Of a stretch of DNA of 64,000 nucleotides, positions 49,666 through 61,627 are shown piece by piece. The translations under genes and the position numbers were made by a program. Under the pieces are notes generated by a model. The model saw only the letters and a list, made by a program, of their open reading frames with translations, was not told the DNA's origin and made no database searches. The stretch's first letter is position 1, and the number at the start of each line of letters is the position of its first letter. Source of the stretch: Syncephalastrum monosporum B8922 (taxonomy: Eukaryota; Mucoromycota; Mucoromycetes; Mucorales; Syncephalastraceae); assembly GCA_000697355.1 (NCBI GenBank), contig JNEN01001227.1, positions 737,692 through 801,691 of the forward strand, given 5' to 3'.

Positions 49666-49755
49666 ATGTCACAGCCAATCAAAATCAATGTCACTGGTCA
49701 CTTAAAAATGATGTCATTGGCCGTCCAAAATTGATGCCACCTGTCGCTTGCTTGG
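49666..49755 (+). repeat. Degenerate 22-23-bp tandem repeat, four units
   Basis: Units begin at 49666, 49688, 49711 and 49734, each opening with atgtca or atgcca, followed by an agcc/tggtc/tggcc/ctgtc core and an A-rich or T-rich tail. A related half-unit (tgccactggcatgg) lies upstream near 49625. Confidence 0.55.
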
Positions 49756-50082
49756 TACCCTTTGCATCAGGTCATTTTTATACGCAAAAACTTGGCTCTT
49801 ATCTGTAAAAAAAAAGTGCGCCTTGACTCTGCTAACTCGAGTTATTACATTCCTACAATGGTAATCATACTTAGTAGATAGGTAACGAAGTTTATTTACC
49901 TTTTACAGGCAGGACTGTTTCATATAGAAGACCTACTGATACCGCGAGTGTCAACAGCGGACATCAGGTCGTTATAGTCCTATTAGTGTCGTAGTGTCGC
50001 AAAAAACGGGGTTTTGAGGACTGGTCATCAAGCGGTGGGAAACGGACTAGAATGAGCGAAGTTAAGTGGAGGTGTGGAGACT

Positions 50083-50170
50083 CGTAGCCGAAGGCAAATG
50101 GATATTGTTTAAAGTCGTACTGCAATCGGGGTGTCACTCTTGGAAGAAGCAAAGCGAGTTTCACCGCCGT
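50083..50170 (-). repeat. Dispersed repeat, copy C (inverted, diverged)
   Basis: Read on the minus strand it aligns with copies A and B: cgtagccgaaggcaaa corresponds to the reverse complement of ttcgcctgcggctacg, and aaagcgagtttcaccgccgta to the other end. More diverged than A and B are from each other. Confidence 0.5.
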
Positions 50171-53100
50171 ATATAAAATAATATGTTCTATAAGTGCTTA
50201 ACCCCGTAGGCAAATCCTACGCAGTCCAGCAAAGTTTCGCCGTCGTGTTATCGGTTCGTATAATTTACTACCTCTGTTCCTTTTCTGTGATCATGACACA
50301 GCCAGCGACTTGCTTCGCGGCAGCCTCTTTCTGTGTAAACATTGAGATCGTAGAACTTCTCCCTCTTAACTTTGCGAGAACGCAAATGAAATTCCTGTTA
50401 TCTGACACCATTTCCGCGAAACACATAAAGACATCAGCAACATTTCAGATGGTCTTTTTCCCAAGGGCAGACGCGCTTCATATTACCACATGAAAGTTCA
50501 TCGATGCGAGTCTGTTTCATAAAAAGATGACTATTTTCTCACGTGTCTACTTTCATCTTCTTTACTTTGGTCAAGTCTTCCTGTTGGCAAGTACGTACGA
50601 AAGATTTACGGCTACAAGTATAAGCTAATAAGCGCATTGCGCCAAATGTCTGCCCCGCGCCCATCGGTAAGCGCCTGTGATTAATACAAGGAAACTGAGA
50701 CTCAAAAATGCATTCTGCTGCACAGTCCAGATGAGGCAGTGGCCAACACGCCGTGAGCGTGCATCGACGACCTCGGCTCCAGCCGCTTAGGTATGTAAAA
50801 GAGGTAAAGTGCAGTTCACGAGAACTGATTTCGGAACGAAATTGTAGGCTAGTTAGCAGGGATACATGATACCTAAAGATTGGAATATCGTGTCAATTAA
50901 TGGCCGGCCATTTAAACGACCGTGGCAGAGGGATAAGCACAAATGAAGCTGACAACAGTCGCTTTATGCTCTTCAGTAAAGATGCACTTACGAGATATGT
51001 CTTAACAGCTCTCAAAAATACTATTGAGGCCCGCTTTATACTGGTTAACTGATCTATGAGCTCCTCGAGTGGGAATGCACTTTCAAATCTTCACACCGAA
51101 AAACCTAGCCTATCCTAGACTGCATAACGCACATATTCTCGTTTTGGCTCTCTGAATTTTTCCATGGGGGCATGATTAATCCGGTTTGACGTCATGCCCG
51201 TCTTTTTCACACATTTTTTTCTGACATCGAATCTTGCCACGACCCGCCTTTGAAGGTTGATCCAAAAGAAACCAAGCTCCTCTTTCTCCTCAGGGTAAAC
51301 CTCCTTTCCCCTTTACCTTGTTGGTCCTTTTATCAATATATGCTGTGTAAACTTAAGGGCACATGCCCGGACATGTCCTTGTGCTAGGAGGCTTTTAAAC
51401 GTAGTTACCTTTGCCACCAATTCCCTTGTAAATCTATAGCGCTGCTGATTTTCATGATAATCATGCTAAATTATAGACGCGCTTTCTTTGGCTCACCGCT
51501 GCTGACCTAACCTTACAATCCTACCCTTTGACAGCCCTTTTTCTCTCCTTCTCCTTGCTAAGGAAACACGCGCTCTCCACTCTGCTCATAGTAATAAAGT
51601 CATTTATCAGTATTTGTACCCCTTGAAATGCCACGGCAATGGTAGGATAAAGTGTTCGGCATTCATTACTATACGAAAAAAATTGTACGACTGAAGTAAG
51701 TTTACATCGGTTTAGGCCCAGCATTCACAATTTGCATAGGAAATGATATCAAGCATATCGTCCGGACACGAGAGAGTCGAAATCGAATAAAGTTTAGTGT
51801 TTCTTTAGTCAGATCTCGGGATACTGACTTTACATTGACTTATGAGACATTATACGCCCCGATATACTCGTACGTACACATATGCATGAACTTGCTTTCA
51901 AATGTAGTGATAAGAAGTTCTAGACTTCGAAGGACCAATCCATACAGGACCACGAAGAGCATCCCTGTTTTCTCCTACTCAGGCAGCAACAGACACGTCT
52001 ACTACCATTTGACGTGGGTACACAAGATTATGAACAGGAACGTACTGCAAGTATTTCCGTTGTCCGTCCATTACTGTAAGTGCTATACATAATGTGATTG
52101 AAACAACGTCCCTACGAACATTTAGATTTCGTGTCATCCGAAAAGTAGCCGTTTACATGCGAGCATAAAATCCACGAACACGAGTTTTAGTTCTTTTATA
52201 GGACACGTGTGCACTAGTGCAAATTACCTTTCAGGTACGTACCTTGGGGAGTAACAGAATATCAGCAAGTATAAGCGAGCACGATGTCGCTCTTCCGGTT
52301 AATATCTCGCTTGCGAGCTTGTTGATAAACATTTATTTCTGATTTACAGGCGATAAGTTTCAAACGCACTACATCCGTAGCATATAAGCGATAATACATT
52401 TGGTGTCAACCGGTAATACAGTCGAGTATGCTGGTTGCATAGCAAAACCAATATGTGATATTATAATAAGCATCAAACTGCTTTCAAAAGATGTATGCTG
52501 TTGTCCTCGTGCGAGCTCCGAGATATTCGTACATCTCTGCTTCTCGTGCTGTTTCTACACGAATAAGCTGATCTACTTCGTCATTATCTGATCTCGCCCT
52601 GAACGATGTTTGCTGACGCTAATTCACTTGTAATTATCGACCATGCGTATCTCCATGCGCTCCAAGCACTCTTGAAACTTTTTGATTCTTGGAAAACTCG
52701 ATTAGATGATCTCCACTGGCTATCAGGGTAATAGTCGTACGGTCTGCAATATTGTAACCTCAGTCTGCAGTATGTATTCCCAGTGTTTGCATTTACAGGC
52801 GCGCACCTCTAGGACGACACGCAAACGGGGGAGAAGGAGAGAGGGAGAAGACGCGGAGAGGAAGAAGAGCAAAAGAGGAAGGAGCGAGAAAGAAGCGAAA
52901 CTGAGACACACGTCCCATGTCACATATTCAATGTATAGACCTGAAACTGTTTCACTTACGGGCAGAAAAAAAATGCGCAAAAGAACCACTGGTGAGAGGG
53001 AAACAAGCGGAAAGGAAGAAGAGTCGCAAATGGAGAAGAAAACAGGAGGAGAGGCGAGAAAGAAGACAGCAAGCAAAGTATACATCGGAAGAAGGCTATG

Positions 53101-53726
53101 GATGTCCAAAATCATGGACCCTTGACGCGACAACAACTTATTGTACTATAGTGCATACCGATGCAGTTGGAGGAGGGCAATCGGCGGCAGAGAGACTAGG
53201 GGAACTCGTATGGTCTTTGTTGCGCTTATTGCTTGATACTTGTAACCATAGTCCTTTTGTATGTACTCGCCAGGATAAGACTTTGACCAGAGTAAAGAAA
53301 AGAAGAAAAGTAGATATGCGAGAAAACAGCCGTTTTTATAAAAACAGATTTGCATCGATGGACCTTCATACGACTACATGAGACGCGTCTGTCTGTAGGG
53401 GAGAGAACGAGTAAAAGAGGACTCTGACAGGGATTAACATCAGGTATTTTTCGCGTTTCAAAGTATTCATTGGCTTACTTGCTATCACGCGGCTCACGTA
53501 TAGTGACGGGAAAGCGGGCCCTTGAATGAAAAGGGTATTAATGTCTTATGTGTTTCGCATAAGTGATGTCAATTATCAAGAGATTTATCTGCCTTCTCTA
53601 TATATCGTTGAATGGTGCCGCAAAGTCAAGAGAAAAAGTTATACAATCTTCTCGTTCATATCAGTCGAAAAACAGGCCGCCAGCAAATAAGATGCTACGT
53701 GTGGATTACAGGACAAAATTATTTTA

Positions 53727-53760
53727 CACTGCGCGAAAATTGATCCCGGACTTAAAGGAT
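53727..53760 (+). repeat. Left terminal inverted repeat of CACTA element
   Basis: Starts CACTGCGCGAAAATTGATCC and continues with cggacttaaaggat. Preceded by TTA. Confidence 0.85.
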
Positions 53761-53930
53761 AGATCGCGAAAATAAATGATCCATCACGCATTTCCGCCAT
53801 GGGTCCCTTAATTCCGTGAGAATTTTAAAGGTTATCCCAGGATGCATCCTGGTTTTCAGGGCTTAACTTAATCCCGTCTTTTAAGATATGTATGCTTGAA
53901 TTCCGGGTTTATCAACGGGATTAATCCGTG
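53743..53930. repeat. Left subterminal motif cluster
   Basis: Short related motifs mixing TTAA with TCCCG or TCCGG at about 53743, 53806, 53866, 53894 and 53914, in both orientations, plus a perfect 16-bp palindrome ccaggatgcatcctgg at 53837-53852. Related motifs recur near the right end (58821-58830, 58876-58886 and 58899-58912). In plant CACTA elements such motifs bind the TNPA protein. Confidence 0.5.
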
Positions 53931-54027
53931 ACAGAAACTGTATTTCAAGGATTACTAATTGGATACATGCATAAAGCAGTTTCCACCTAGGTATAATGGA
54001 GAAGTCATCAGCTGAAACTGGGAGCTA

Positions 54028-57000
54028 TTAATACAACTTTGTCAAGTCAAAACCTATATCTGATATACAGGTATCGTTCGACTTCATGCATGGCCAGATG
54101 CAATAGTTCCGGCATGGGAGATGATTGCGTCTTGCTGTAAGCAATCCAAAGTAACCTTGTATGCTCCTCGAATCCACAATGAGTGTTTTTCCTTGAGCGG
54201 ATGGTTGTATATACACCATACGAGATGTTTCATCGACGTGAACTTGGTAGATGTGGACGAGTGTTAGGGCTTGAGGTGCCTTGTTGATAGCTTGAGACAT
54301 ATACATCATATTGAAGATATGCTTTTGCGAAAAAGATTTTAGCGATGGGCTTGTTTTTGCCTTTGATGTGAGCATTCTCGTCGATCCAGATTTTCAACCG
54401 CAAGTAGTATCCAGCTCTGGTCTCTCGTTTGTTGAGCACGCTACTGTATATAGTCCCGTCAATCCACACCCTGGAATTGTAGCGGAACCCGGGGTTAGCG
54501 ATGGCTATCTTTTTGCTGGAGCTGCCCTCGACAGCAGCCAAAAATATTTCCAATCGGTCTTTGATCTTGATGCCTGTGATATTTTCAACGATATAGTCGC
54601 TCAACAACATATTTCCTTCGCGCATTCGCCCATAGTACTCCGGAGAATATTCGTCGTCTTCGTTAATTGGCGTAACCAGGTGTTTTTTTCTTTTGTCGCT
54701 TTCTTCGGTATGGTCATGACGCAGTTGGGCCCGTGTCTTGAGAAGGTTAGCAGCGTTTGCGCCTGGATTTGTGCTTGCTTTGATCTTGCGCTTGTATTCG
54801 CCAATTGTTCTCTCCATGGAGCGTGCACTGTACATAAGTAATGGTCCGAGCATCCGTATAATACTTGGAATATGTTGCAGATAGTGCTGGTTTGTCGTGA
54901 AGAACATGTTGCTAATTTGTCCCGCATGGTTCAGCTTATGCATATATGCATACCATTCGTCGATATCCTGTTGCATTTCATCAAGTTCGGATGGCTTGAT
55001 CGTGTATTGTAAAGCATGCTGACAAAAACGAACGAGACATATGGTAGCCTGCGCTGCTTCGCGGTCCTTAATAACGGGCACAACTAGTGCTGGCACGGCG
55101 TATAAGAGAAAATCGATTCAATCGACTGCTCGCTGTTTCCCCTTGCATAAAGATCTCCATTGACCGTCGAAAACCACCGGTATTGTTCTTCTTGATTTTT
55201 CGATGTCATCCATAATATTTAGAAGTTCCTTATCGGCAGTGATATTGAATGGATTCACCTGATCCTTGCCATCGAATTCACCTAAAGCATTTTTTTGGGT
55301 AAACGTAAAGTCTGAAAAACATAGAAAGGACAAAATGTACCAGCTAACCTTGAAGAAGCCGAAAGAAAAGAGGTGCGATACCGTGACCAATACAATGCAT
55401 CTCATCTAGCCCCCAAAATGCTGGCCCACTGAATGTTGGTAAGCTCGCGAATGGTGTCGGACCATTCATGCCGACATCGGTGCCTCCTTGGAAGTCGGCC
55501 TCTGTCCTCCAAAGGGGCGTCGCGATCCCATGAGCTTGAGGTGGGTAATATTTACCACCACTTGATGTAGCTGTGTTTGGTCCAGTTGCTTTTGCTCTGC
55601 ATATGCGACATCCATGGTTGGCTGTATGGCCTTTAAGGAGTGCCATTGCCGAAATTGCTGGTATATCTCCTGTAGCCAATAATAAGTGTGCTTTTGCTTG
55701 GAAATGTTTCTCGCCGTCCGACTTCACTTCAAAACCAGTGCTCGCTAATTCTTGCAAATCTTCGACTATCGGCCTCAGGAAGCTGTGTAAGTCGTGAGGA
55801 TGTCGGGGTCCTGGAATGATGCAAACTTGCAGCATGTTTTGTAACTTATAGCGCTCCTCCGGCGGGAAATTCAGAACGACAACATGGACTATCGTCATCG
55901 ATCTCTTTTGGCGATCAAAAGGTTGGAAACCGTCCGTGTATAATGCCAAAGCGATGTCATGCTTGCCAGCAAAGAGATTTTGCTTCTTGTATTGCTTGTA
56001 TATGCTACCGTCAAAAATGTCTTCGTAGTCTCCTCGAAGATTCTGCCTATTGGCTCTATATTCCAGCATCTGTCGTGTTCTTTCGTCATGAAGAAGATAG
56101 GCGAGCTGGGAAGAAAGGGGAAGCAAATGAAACTTCTGCGTATTTAGTCCGATGGTACTGGGATTGACGGGGTATGCGGTCGAGCAGACACAGCACGACG
56201 ACTCCTCACCGTAAAGAGCTCGACAATCTTGTATACACATATTGAAAGATTGGAATTCCAATGGGTAGCTCTTCTTCCGAATCTGGCGGACAGCGTGTGT
56301 GGATAGAATATGCTCATGATTAGGAGCGATTTTATCAATCATCTTGTTGATCACATCGCGATACTTGTCCTGGGCCCGCTGAGGGATAGAAAACTGGTCT
56401 CCCACTTTCTGTAGAGAGATGCTGGCCTCCATAACATCCGATTGAGATATCGCTGTTTCATCATCGAAGGAGAAAAACTTTGCGGGTCTCGATGCTGAAG
56501 ATGAGGCCATAGTTTCGCGATCGCAGCCACTTGAAATAACTGATTTAGTCTCTATGTTCCTCCGAAAAGCAAAGACACGTACACAGATGATATTTGCTCG
56601 GAATCATTGGACCTAGGGCCAGGTGTGCTCAAAGCCATAGACGCTACTACATCATTCACCGATTCTGGAGTGCTCGGATGGGTCAAGCAAGATGCACTTT
56701 CAGAGTGACAGTCTTCAAGCGGGTAATCATGAATCTCATAGAGTGCGATAGATTCTTGCGATGGCGATGGAGGTATATTTTCTTTCTTATCAAGCTTCAA
56801 GGAAGTAAGTACGGCGTTCGATTTCCCTGAATGTACCTACCTCAACTCTGCTGGAACTGCTGAGATAAGGAATACTCACAGCAGGGTAGTTTCTCCTCTG
56901 CCGCTTAGCTCGATTGCCTTTCTCTTGCTTGTCGGTATCAGTGTGCGCACGCGTGGAGCATAATTCATAATGGTCTTGGGAAGTCCTGTTATCCATGTCT

Positions 57001-57095
57001 AAACCGCAGAGAAAACATTTGATGCTACCTCCGTCATTACTGCTGTTGATCAGCTTCTTGGGCTTTCTGACTCGCTGCGTCAAGCCTTTCTTCAT
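54028..57095 (-). pseudogene. TNP2-type CACTA transposase, interrupted by one in-frame TGA
   Basis: Catalytic protein of the transposon. The N-terminal exon (57095 to about 56879) has a possible zinc knuckle (CFLCGLDM, later DHYELC) and basic patches. A second exon (about 56800-56583) is acidic and Ser-rich. The main exon (to 55349) carries the Transposase_21 core: ALALYTDGFQPFDRQKR, VVVLNFPPEERYKLQNML, CIIPGPRHPHDLHSFLRPI, KAHLLLATGDIPAISAMALL, HGCRICRAKA and GLDEMHCIGHGIAPLFFRLL. A further exon runs from 55311; at 55120-55118 an in-frame TGA interrupts it, after which the same frame continues (IDFLLYAVPALVVPVIKDRE) for nearly 300 codons. Near 54300 either a short intron or a frameshift precedes a C-terminal piece ending at 54028. 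Much of the coding sequence is intact, implying recent loss of function, or readthrough. Confidence 0.8.
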
Positions 57096-57614
57096 TCTGG
57101 TTACTGACGGAAGAAAGTATATGTTGATAAAGTCACCAGAGCACGTCGTTATTTGTAACGACCAAAAAGATCCAGCAACATGCGTAATATTCGTGGCTGA
57201 TGCTACCGAAGGCCTGGTTTCATTCTATATTCACATGTTTTTCGCGCAATCTTCTTTTCTTCTCCCTCCATTCCTTGAATTTTAAGACAGCAATAGCTGA
57301 TTTACTGCAGCGTTTCTTGACACTGTGATAATGTCAATGACAAGACATGTATACATATTGTATGTGTGATATTAGTTAATGGTTATGGGAGCAATTTCAC
57401 TGCATCCCATCCGTTAAAGCGCATGTGTCACACGAAACCATCGGATCTACCATACCTTTGGGAGACTCTCATCATACCCTTGTCATCGTTGTAAGCACAC
57501 GATAATCGCGTGTTGCATAAGTCTGATGCGCAGCTCGTATAAGACTTTCAAAATAGCTCGCTGCGCACATTTCGTCACCTTCTTCGCTTCCACTTCTTCA
57601 CTTTTCTTTTACGA
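57096..57614. promoter_or_regulatory. Divergent promoter inside the transposon
   Basis: 519 bp between the transposase and the second transposon gene. Before the plus-strand ATG there is a TATA-like cgtataagac (57536-57545) and a pyrimidine-rich tract (57575-57612). No open frame of note. Confidence 0.45.
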
Positions 57615-58473
57615 ATGTCAACGAACAATCTTATCAAAACAATAAGCAAGCTTGTCTCGGACATGCAAGGCACACTTGAGTCTCAGGCTGAGTGTTTAAT
57701 TGATATTCAAGCACAAATGACCAGCCTAACTCAGGATATGAGCAGCGTAGTTGAGTCCGTGAATAGCATAAGCGCCGTGCAACAGATTCTCAGACAGCAC
57801 ATACTTAATCAAGAAGACAAATTCCAGCAACCACAAGAAGAGCTGGAGTCAAGTAGCAGCCGTCCAGAGAGGAACATACCTCGTCCACGGGTCCTCGTCC
57901 GCGTGGGTGGAGTCCAAAAATACGCCTCAGTACGCCTGACCAGCAAATTCATGCAAGACTTTATCAAGGAAGAGTTTTTTCATAATGATGATCAAGCATA
58001 CCTCCAAGCGATCCGCCATATGTATATGGACTTGCAGATTACTATCTTCGAGTTAAAGGACGACCTCAACCTCGAGAACTTCAGAAAACCATGGCAGGAT
58101 ATCGATCGGGAAATGCAAAACACAGCAATACTCAATCTTGAAGACAGATGTGCAAGATACGGCCTGGGACTTGACCGCTGCATCAACTCTTGGGCGGCAA
58201 GCCATCTTCTAGCAAGAAGCTGGGGAAACAAGCACCAGTATGCGGCCCGCGACTGCATTTCCAATGAAGATACATTGCTGGAGGTAAGACTATTACTCAA
58301 TATCTCACACATGGCCTAACACTGCTTTCAAACGTATCATGTTATTGTAACAGCTAGAAGCTGCGTCAACGCCACCGAGTGCATCAATACCAGCACCCTC
58401 AAGCCTTACTACGCAAACTCAATGGGATCATGAAGAAGAAAGAGCAACCAAGAGCCGCCGTCGCCGATACTGA
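57615..58473 (+). CDS. Second CACTA-element protein (possible TNPA-like DNA-binding protein)
   Basis: Two exons (57615-58283 and 58354-58473) give 262 residues; the intron is a clean GTAAGA...CAG and keeps frame. Residues 1-75 form a coiled coil by heptad pattern (SKLVSDMQGTLESQAECLID, then SVVESVNSISAVQQILRQHI). A conserved-looking folded part follows (RVLVRVGGVQKYASVRLTSK, DDQAYLQAIRHMYMDLQITI, EDRCARYGLGLDRCINSWAA). The C-terminus is Arg-rich (TKSRRRRRY), a likely nuclear signal. Its place inside the element, opposite the transposase, parallels tnpA of plant CACTA elements, but I see no sequence similarity I can name. Start chosen as the first ATG after the CT-rich tract. Confidence 0.7.
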
Positions 58474-58898
58474 AAGGTACCAAAAACACAAGCAAGTATT
58501 TATCGATTGATTAATCTTAGCTATCAGTAGGCTGATATATCATACATATAACCTTGGCCATATGAAATAGTCATTTTTTGAAAAAAAAAAAAAATATAAA
58601 TATGAATGGATGCATTACTAGCCAATGTGATGATAGAAGAGGCAAAATGATCATGTACGCTCTGGCAGATTTCTTTCAGATATGGTCTGGAACATGTTGG
58701 TGACCTTTTTTTCGTGATGGATGATTGGCTGAAATGTCGTTTCTCGATAATCATGTGTATGTATGATAGTGATGGAATTAAAGGATGAGGGGCGAGTAAG
58801 CACGGAATCAAGAGCTTATTCTATCCCGGACTAAGACCTACAAAATGAATTTTCAATGCTTATTAAAGGATTATTTTCCGGGATAATTACGATACTCG

Positions 58899-58931
58899 TC
58901 CCTTAAATCCGAGATAGCTTTTTGCGCAGTG
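58899..58931 (-). repeat. Right terminal inverted repeat of CACTA element
   Basis: On the minus strand reads CACTGCGCAAAAAGCTATCT then cggatttaaggga. Followed on the plus strand by TTA. Confidence 0.85.
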
Positions 58932-59939
58932 TTATATATATAGCTAGATGACAATGTATATATGAAAAACTTAGTATTCAAGGCAATTAGCGATAGCCAT
59001 TTTCCAGAAATAAACAGAATGATATTCATTAGTCATTGGCATTGGCTGCTCTGGCTATTATGGCTATAATGGCAGGGCCATCTATGCTTCCACCGCAAGA
59101 GGTGATTCGTTATAAAGCACAGCCATATGATGCGCTGTCATAGCTAAGTTATCAAGTACATACTTTTTCGATTGTTCGCTTGCTATTTGACGGGTGATTT
59201 ACAAACATATTGGAGTGAGATGTGAATGCAAATACCTTGGTCGCTGGTCGAGATAAGAACCCACATATGCTATCTGCATCTAAATAGTGCATGGTTTTGT
59301 GAGCGTATATACCTGAACGCCACCTCGATTGATGTAGTAAGTACCAACACTAGTGTCATCAGCAAGTTACGCTATCTGTGGGTGGGGGATGGGTCTAATT
59401 TTAATCCAGAGATTGTTTTGATGCGAACCATTGTGGGGTACGTTGTGCGCAACAATGGGACACTTGTGCAAACATGATTTGACGATCCCATGAATATGTA
59501 CCACAGGCTGAATCTGGATCGCAAAGAAATGAAGGCCCGCATAGGAGTAGGAAAAGAAAAAAAAGAGCAAGCATAGCTTACATAAGAAGTGTTTTCTGCA
59601 GACCGACAAATGATAGTGCTGCACGTATTTCCGTGCTATTTATATTTGATGAGGCGTAGAAAGCGGTAAAGGTAATTTGTATGAATAGGAATAGTACATA
59701 TCACTCAGAATTGTTTTATTTCATTCTATGCCAAGGATATACAGAAGAATGAGCGAGCGAGGCACATGCCTTGGCAAATTTAGCTCTTCGGGGATCGACA
59801 ACACGTCGTGGCACGTACCTTTTGTGATTGGACACGTTGTGCCGACGAAAAAAGACTAATTGGATCTTTTAAAAACCAACAGAATCCCGCTCCTTTCCTC
59901 CTTGAAACCTTTCCTTCCTTCCTTCATCTGCCAATCATC
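58932..59939. other. Intergenic, SEC53 upstream region
   Basis: AT-rich; no gene or repeat recognised. A CT-rich tract (59886-59930) directly precedes the phosphomannomutase ATG. Confidence 0.55.
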
Positions 59940-60951
59940 ATGTCTCCCGTTACCGAATTCGCTCAACGTGCCCAGCCTGACACCATCGTCCTCTTCGATG
60001 TGGACGGCACTCTGACCCCTGCACGTCTCGTAAGTGTTGCAGCTGTTTTTGCGGTCCCTGAGCGCGTTTAGCTCATACTCAGGCTCATGTTCATACTCAT
60101 CGTACTTATACTCATCCTTTTCTTTCTTTCTTTATTTCTTTCGTTCATTCTCTGATTGTAGTCAGTCTCTCAAGAGATGCTGGACACCCTGAGAGAACTG
60201 CGCAAGAAGGTCGTCATTGGCTTCGTGGGTGGTTCTGATCTGAGCAAGCAGGTGGAGCAGCTTGGCCCCGATGGTAAGTGTGGACGTGGGTTCGTAGACG
60301 AAGCAGGGCGACTGACCGAGGTGGAATGTAGTCCTGAAGAACTTTGACTATTGCTTCGCTGAGAACGGTCTCACCGCCTACAAGAACGGTGAAGCTATGG
60401 CCACCCAGGTAATACACATAACATATCCACACCATTGAAAAACGAGGCGCTGATCCCATAAACAGAGCTTCATCAACTGGATCGGCGATGAGGAGTACAA
60501 CAAGCTGGTCAACTTTATCCTGCGCTACATTGCTGATATGGATATCCCCAAGAAGCGTGGCACCTTTATCGAGTTCCGCAATGGCATGATTAACGTGTCT
60601 CCCATCGGCCGTAACTGCTCGCACGCTGAGCGCAACGAGTTTGAAAAGTATGATCTGGAGCGTGGTCTGCGCAAGAAGTTCGTCGCCGATCTCAAGGCTG
60701 CCTTCCCTCACCTCGCCCTGACCTTCTCCATCGGCGGTCAGATCTCGTTTGACGTCTTCCCCACTGGCTGGGACAAGACCTACTGCCTGCGCCACGTCCA
60801 GAAGGAGGGCTTCAAGAACATCCACTTCTTTGGCGACAAGACCTTTGAGGGCGGTAACGACTACGAGATTTATACCCACCCTGATGTGACCGGCCACTCT
60901 GTCAAGTCGCCCGAGGATACCATGCGCATCCTGGCCGAGCTCTTCCCTTAA
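59940..60951 (+). CDS. SEC53: Phosphomannomutase
   Basis: Converts mannose-6-phosphate to mannose-1-phosphate for GDP-mannose, feeding glycosylation, GPI anchors and wall mannan. Four exons (59940-60029, 60162-60273, 60332-60408 and 60466-60951) give 254 residues, the usual length. HAD catalytic motif I is [13 protein letters not shown] with the nucleophile and acid Asp pair; [16 protein letters not shown] spans exon 2; [48 protein letters not shown] and the motif [16 protein letters not shown] are intact. Codon use is C-biased, as for RPL35 and HSP90. Intron 1 contains short ctcatact-type repeats (60072-60116). Confidence 0.97.
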
Positions 60952-61627
60952 TTTATTCATATTGTCTAAAAAACAAACATATACAGCACAGAAAGCATTC
61001 TATCCACCAATCTCTCCAGACCTGCCACATCTTTTGATCTCAACAAACAATACAAATCCATCTCTTGTGCATTTAAATCGTGTATGATCTGTACGTATGT
61101 ATACATGCTCTATATGCTCTATATGCTCTATATGTTCTATACGTGCCTATGTATGTGTGTCAAGTGCAGCATCTACAAGGTACTGGAATATGCACCGGGA
61201 CACAAACCCAGAACTTGTTCTCTGCGGTGCTTGGACGCGAGATCGGCGGTATTTTTATTATTTCTCGATGACGTTTTTCTTACTATTCCCTGGAGCATTG
61301 CTACAATAAAACGTACTTTGTCATGCACCACCTCAGCCACGGTATTCGTTTCGGTCGTTGCACCTCGTTATAGCCAAGAGGATCCTTTATGATTACTTGA
61401 GACTCCAATAAGATGCAAAAATATGAGATGACGCAAACTGTGGACAATGGGCATACATAAAAAGTCCATGGACCTCTTTGAGGGCTCCATTTGGAAAGCA
61501 TGACATCATTGGTTTCACTGGGTCTGACGCCTTGACCGCACTGACGCGACTTTTTCTTTTGTTCTTTTTCATTTTCAACACTTCTTACTTGTCTAACAAC
61601 ACCACTTTCCTTACTCTCCCACTTCGA
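60952..61627. other. Intergenic with short tandem repeat
   Basis: No gene seen. Contains a 10-bp repeat (tctatatgct) in about four tandem copies at 61108-61143. Confidence 0.55.
61108..61143 (+). repeat. 10-bp tandem repeat, about four copies
   Basis: Three exact tctatatgct units and a fourth with one change (tctatatgtt), in the 3' flank of the phosphomannomutase gene. Confidence 0.75.

Larger units (their letters stand above)
48873..53726. other. Long gene-poor region
   Basis: Nearly 5 kb with no supportable gene. It holds a degenerate 22-23-bp tandem repeat (49666-49755), an inverted copy of the dispersed repeat (50083-50170) and a purine-rich stretch (52840-53080) whose open frames are low-complexity Arg/Lys/Glu strings. 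It ends at the left terminus of the CACTA transposon. Confidence 0.6.
53727..58931. mobile_element. CACTA/EnSpm-type DNA transposon, 5.2 kb, with TIRs and TTA target duplication
   Basis: Left end CACTGCGCGAAAA begins at 53727; the right end is its inverted counterpart (GCGCAGTG at 58924-58931). By eye 26 of the first 33 terminal positions match between the ends. The element is flanked by TTA on both sides (53724-53726 and 58932-58934), the 3-bp target-site duplication expected of CACTA elements. Inside are a TNP2/Transposase_21-type transposase on the minus strand (about 57095-54028) and a divergent second spliced gene on the plus strand (57615-58473), a two-gene plan like plant CACTA elements. 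Subterminal regions are dense in short TCCCG/TCCGG-with-TTAA motifs. Confidence 0.85.

Noticed and set aside
52706..53381. Long Arg/Lys/Glu-rich frames on the plus strand
   Set aside because: They come from a purine-rich low-complexity stretch; no start context, splice pattern or domain.
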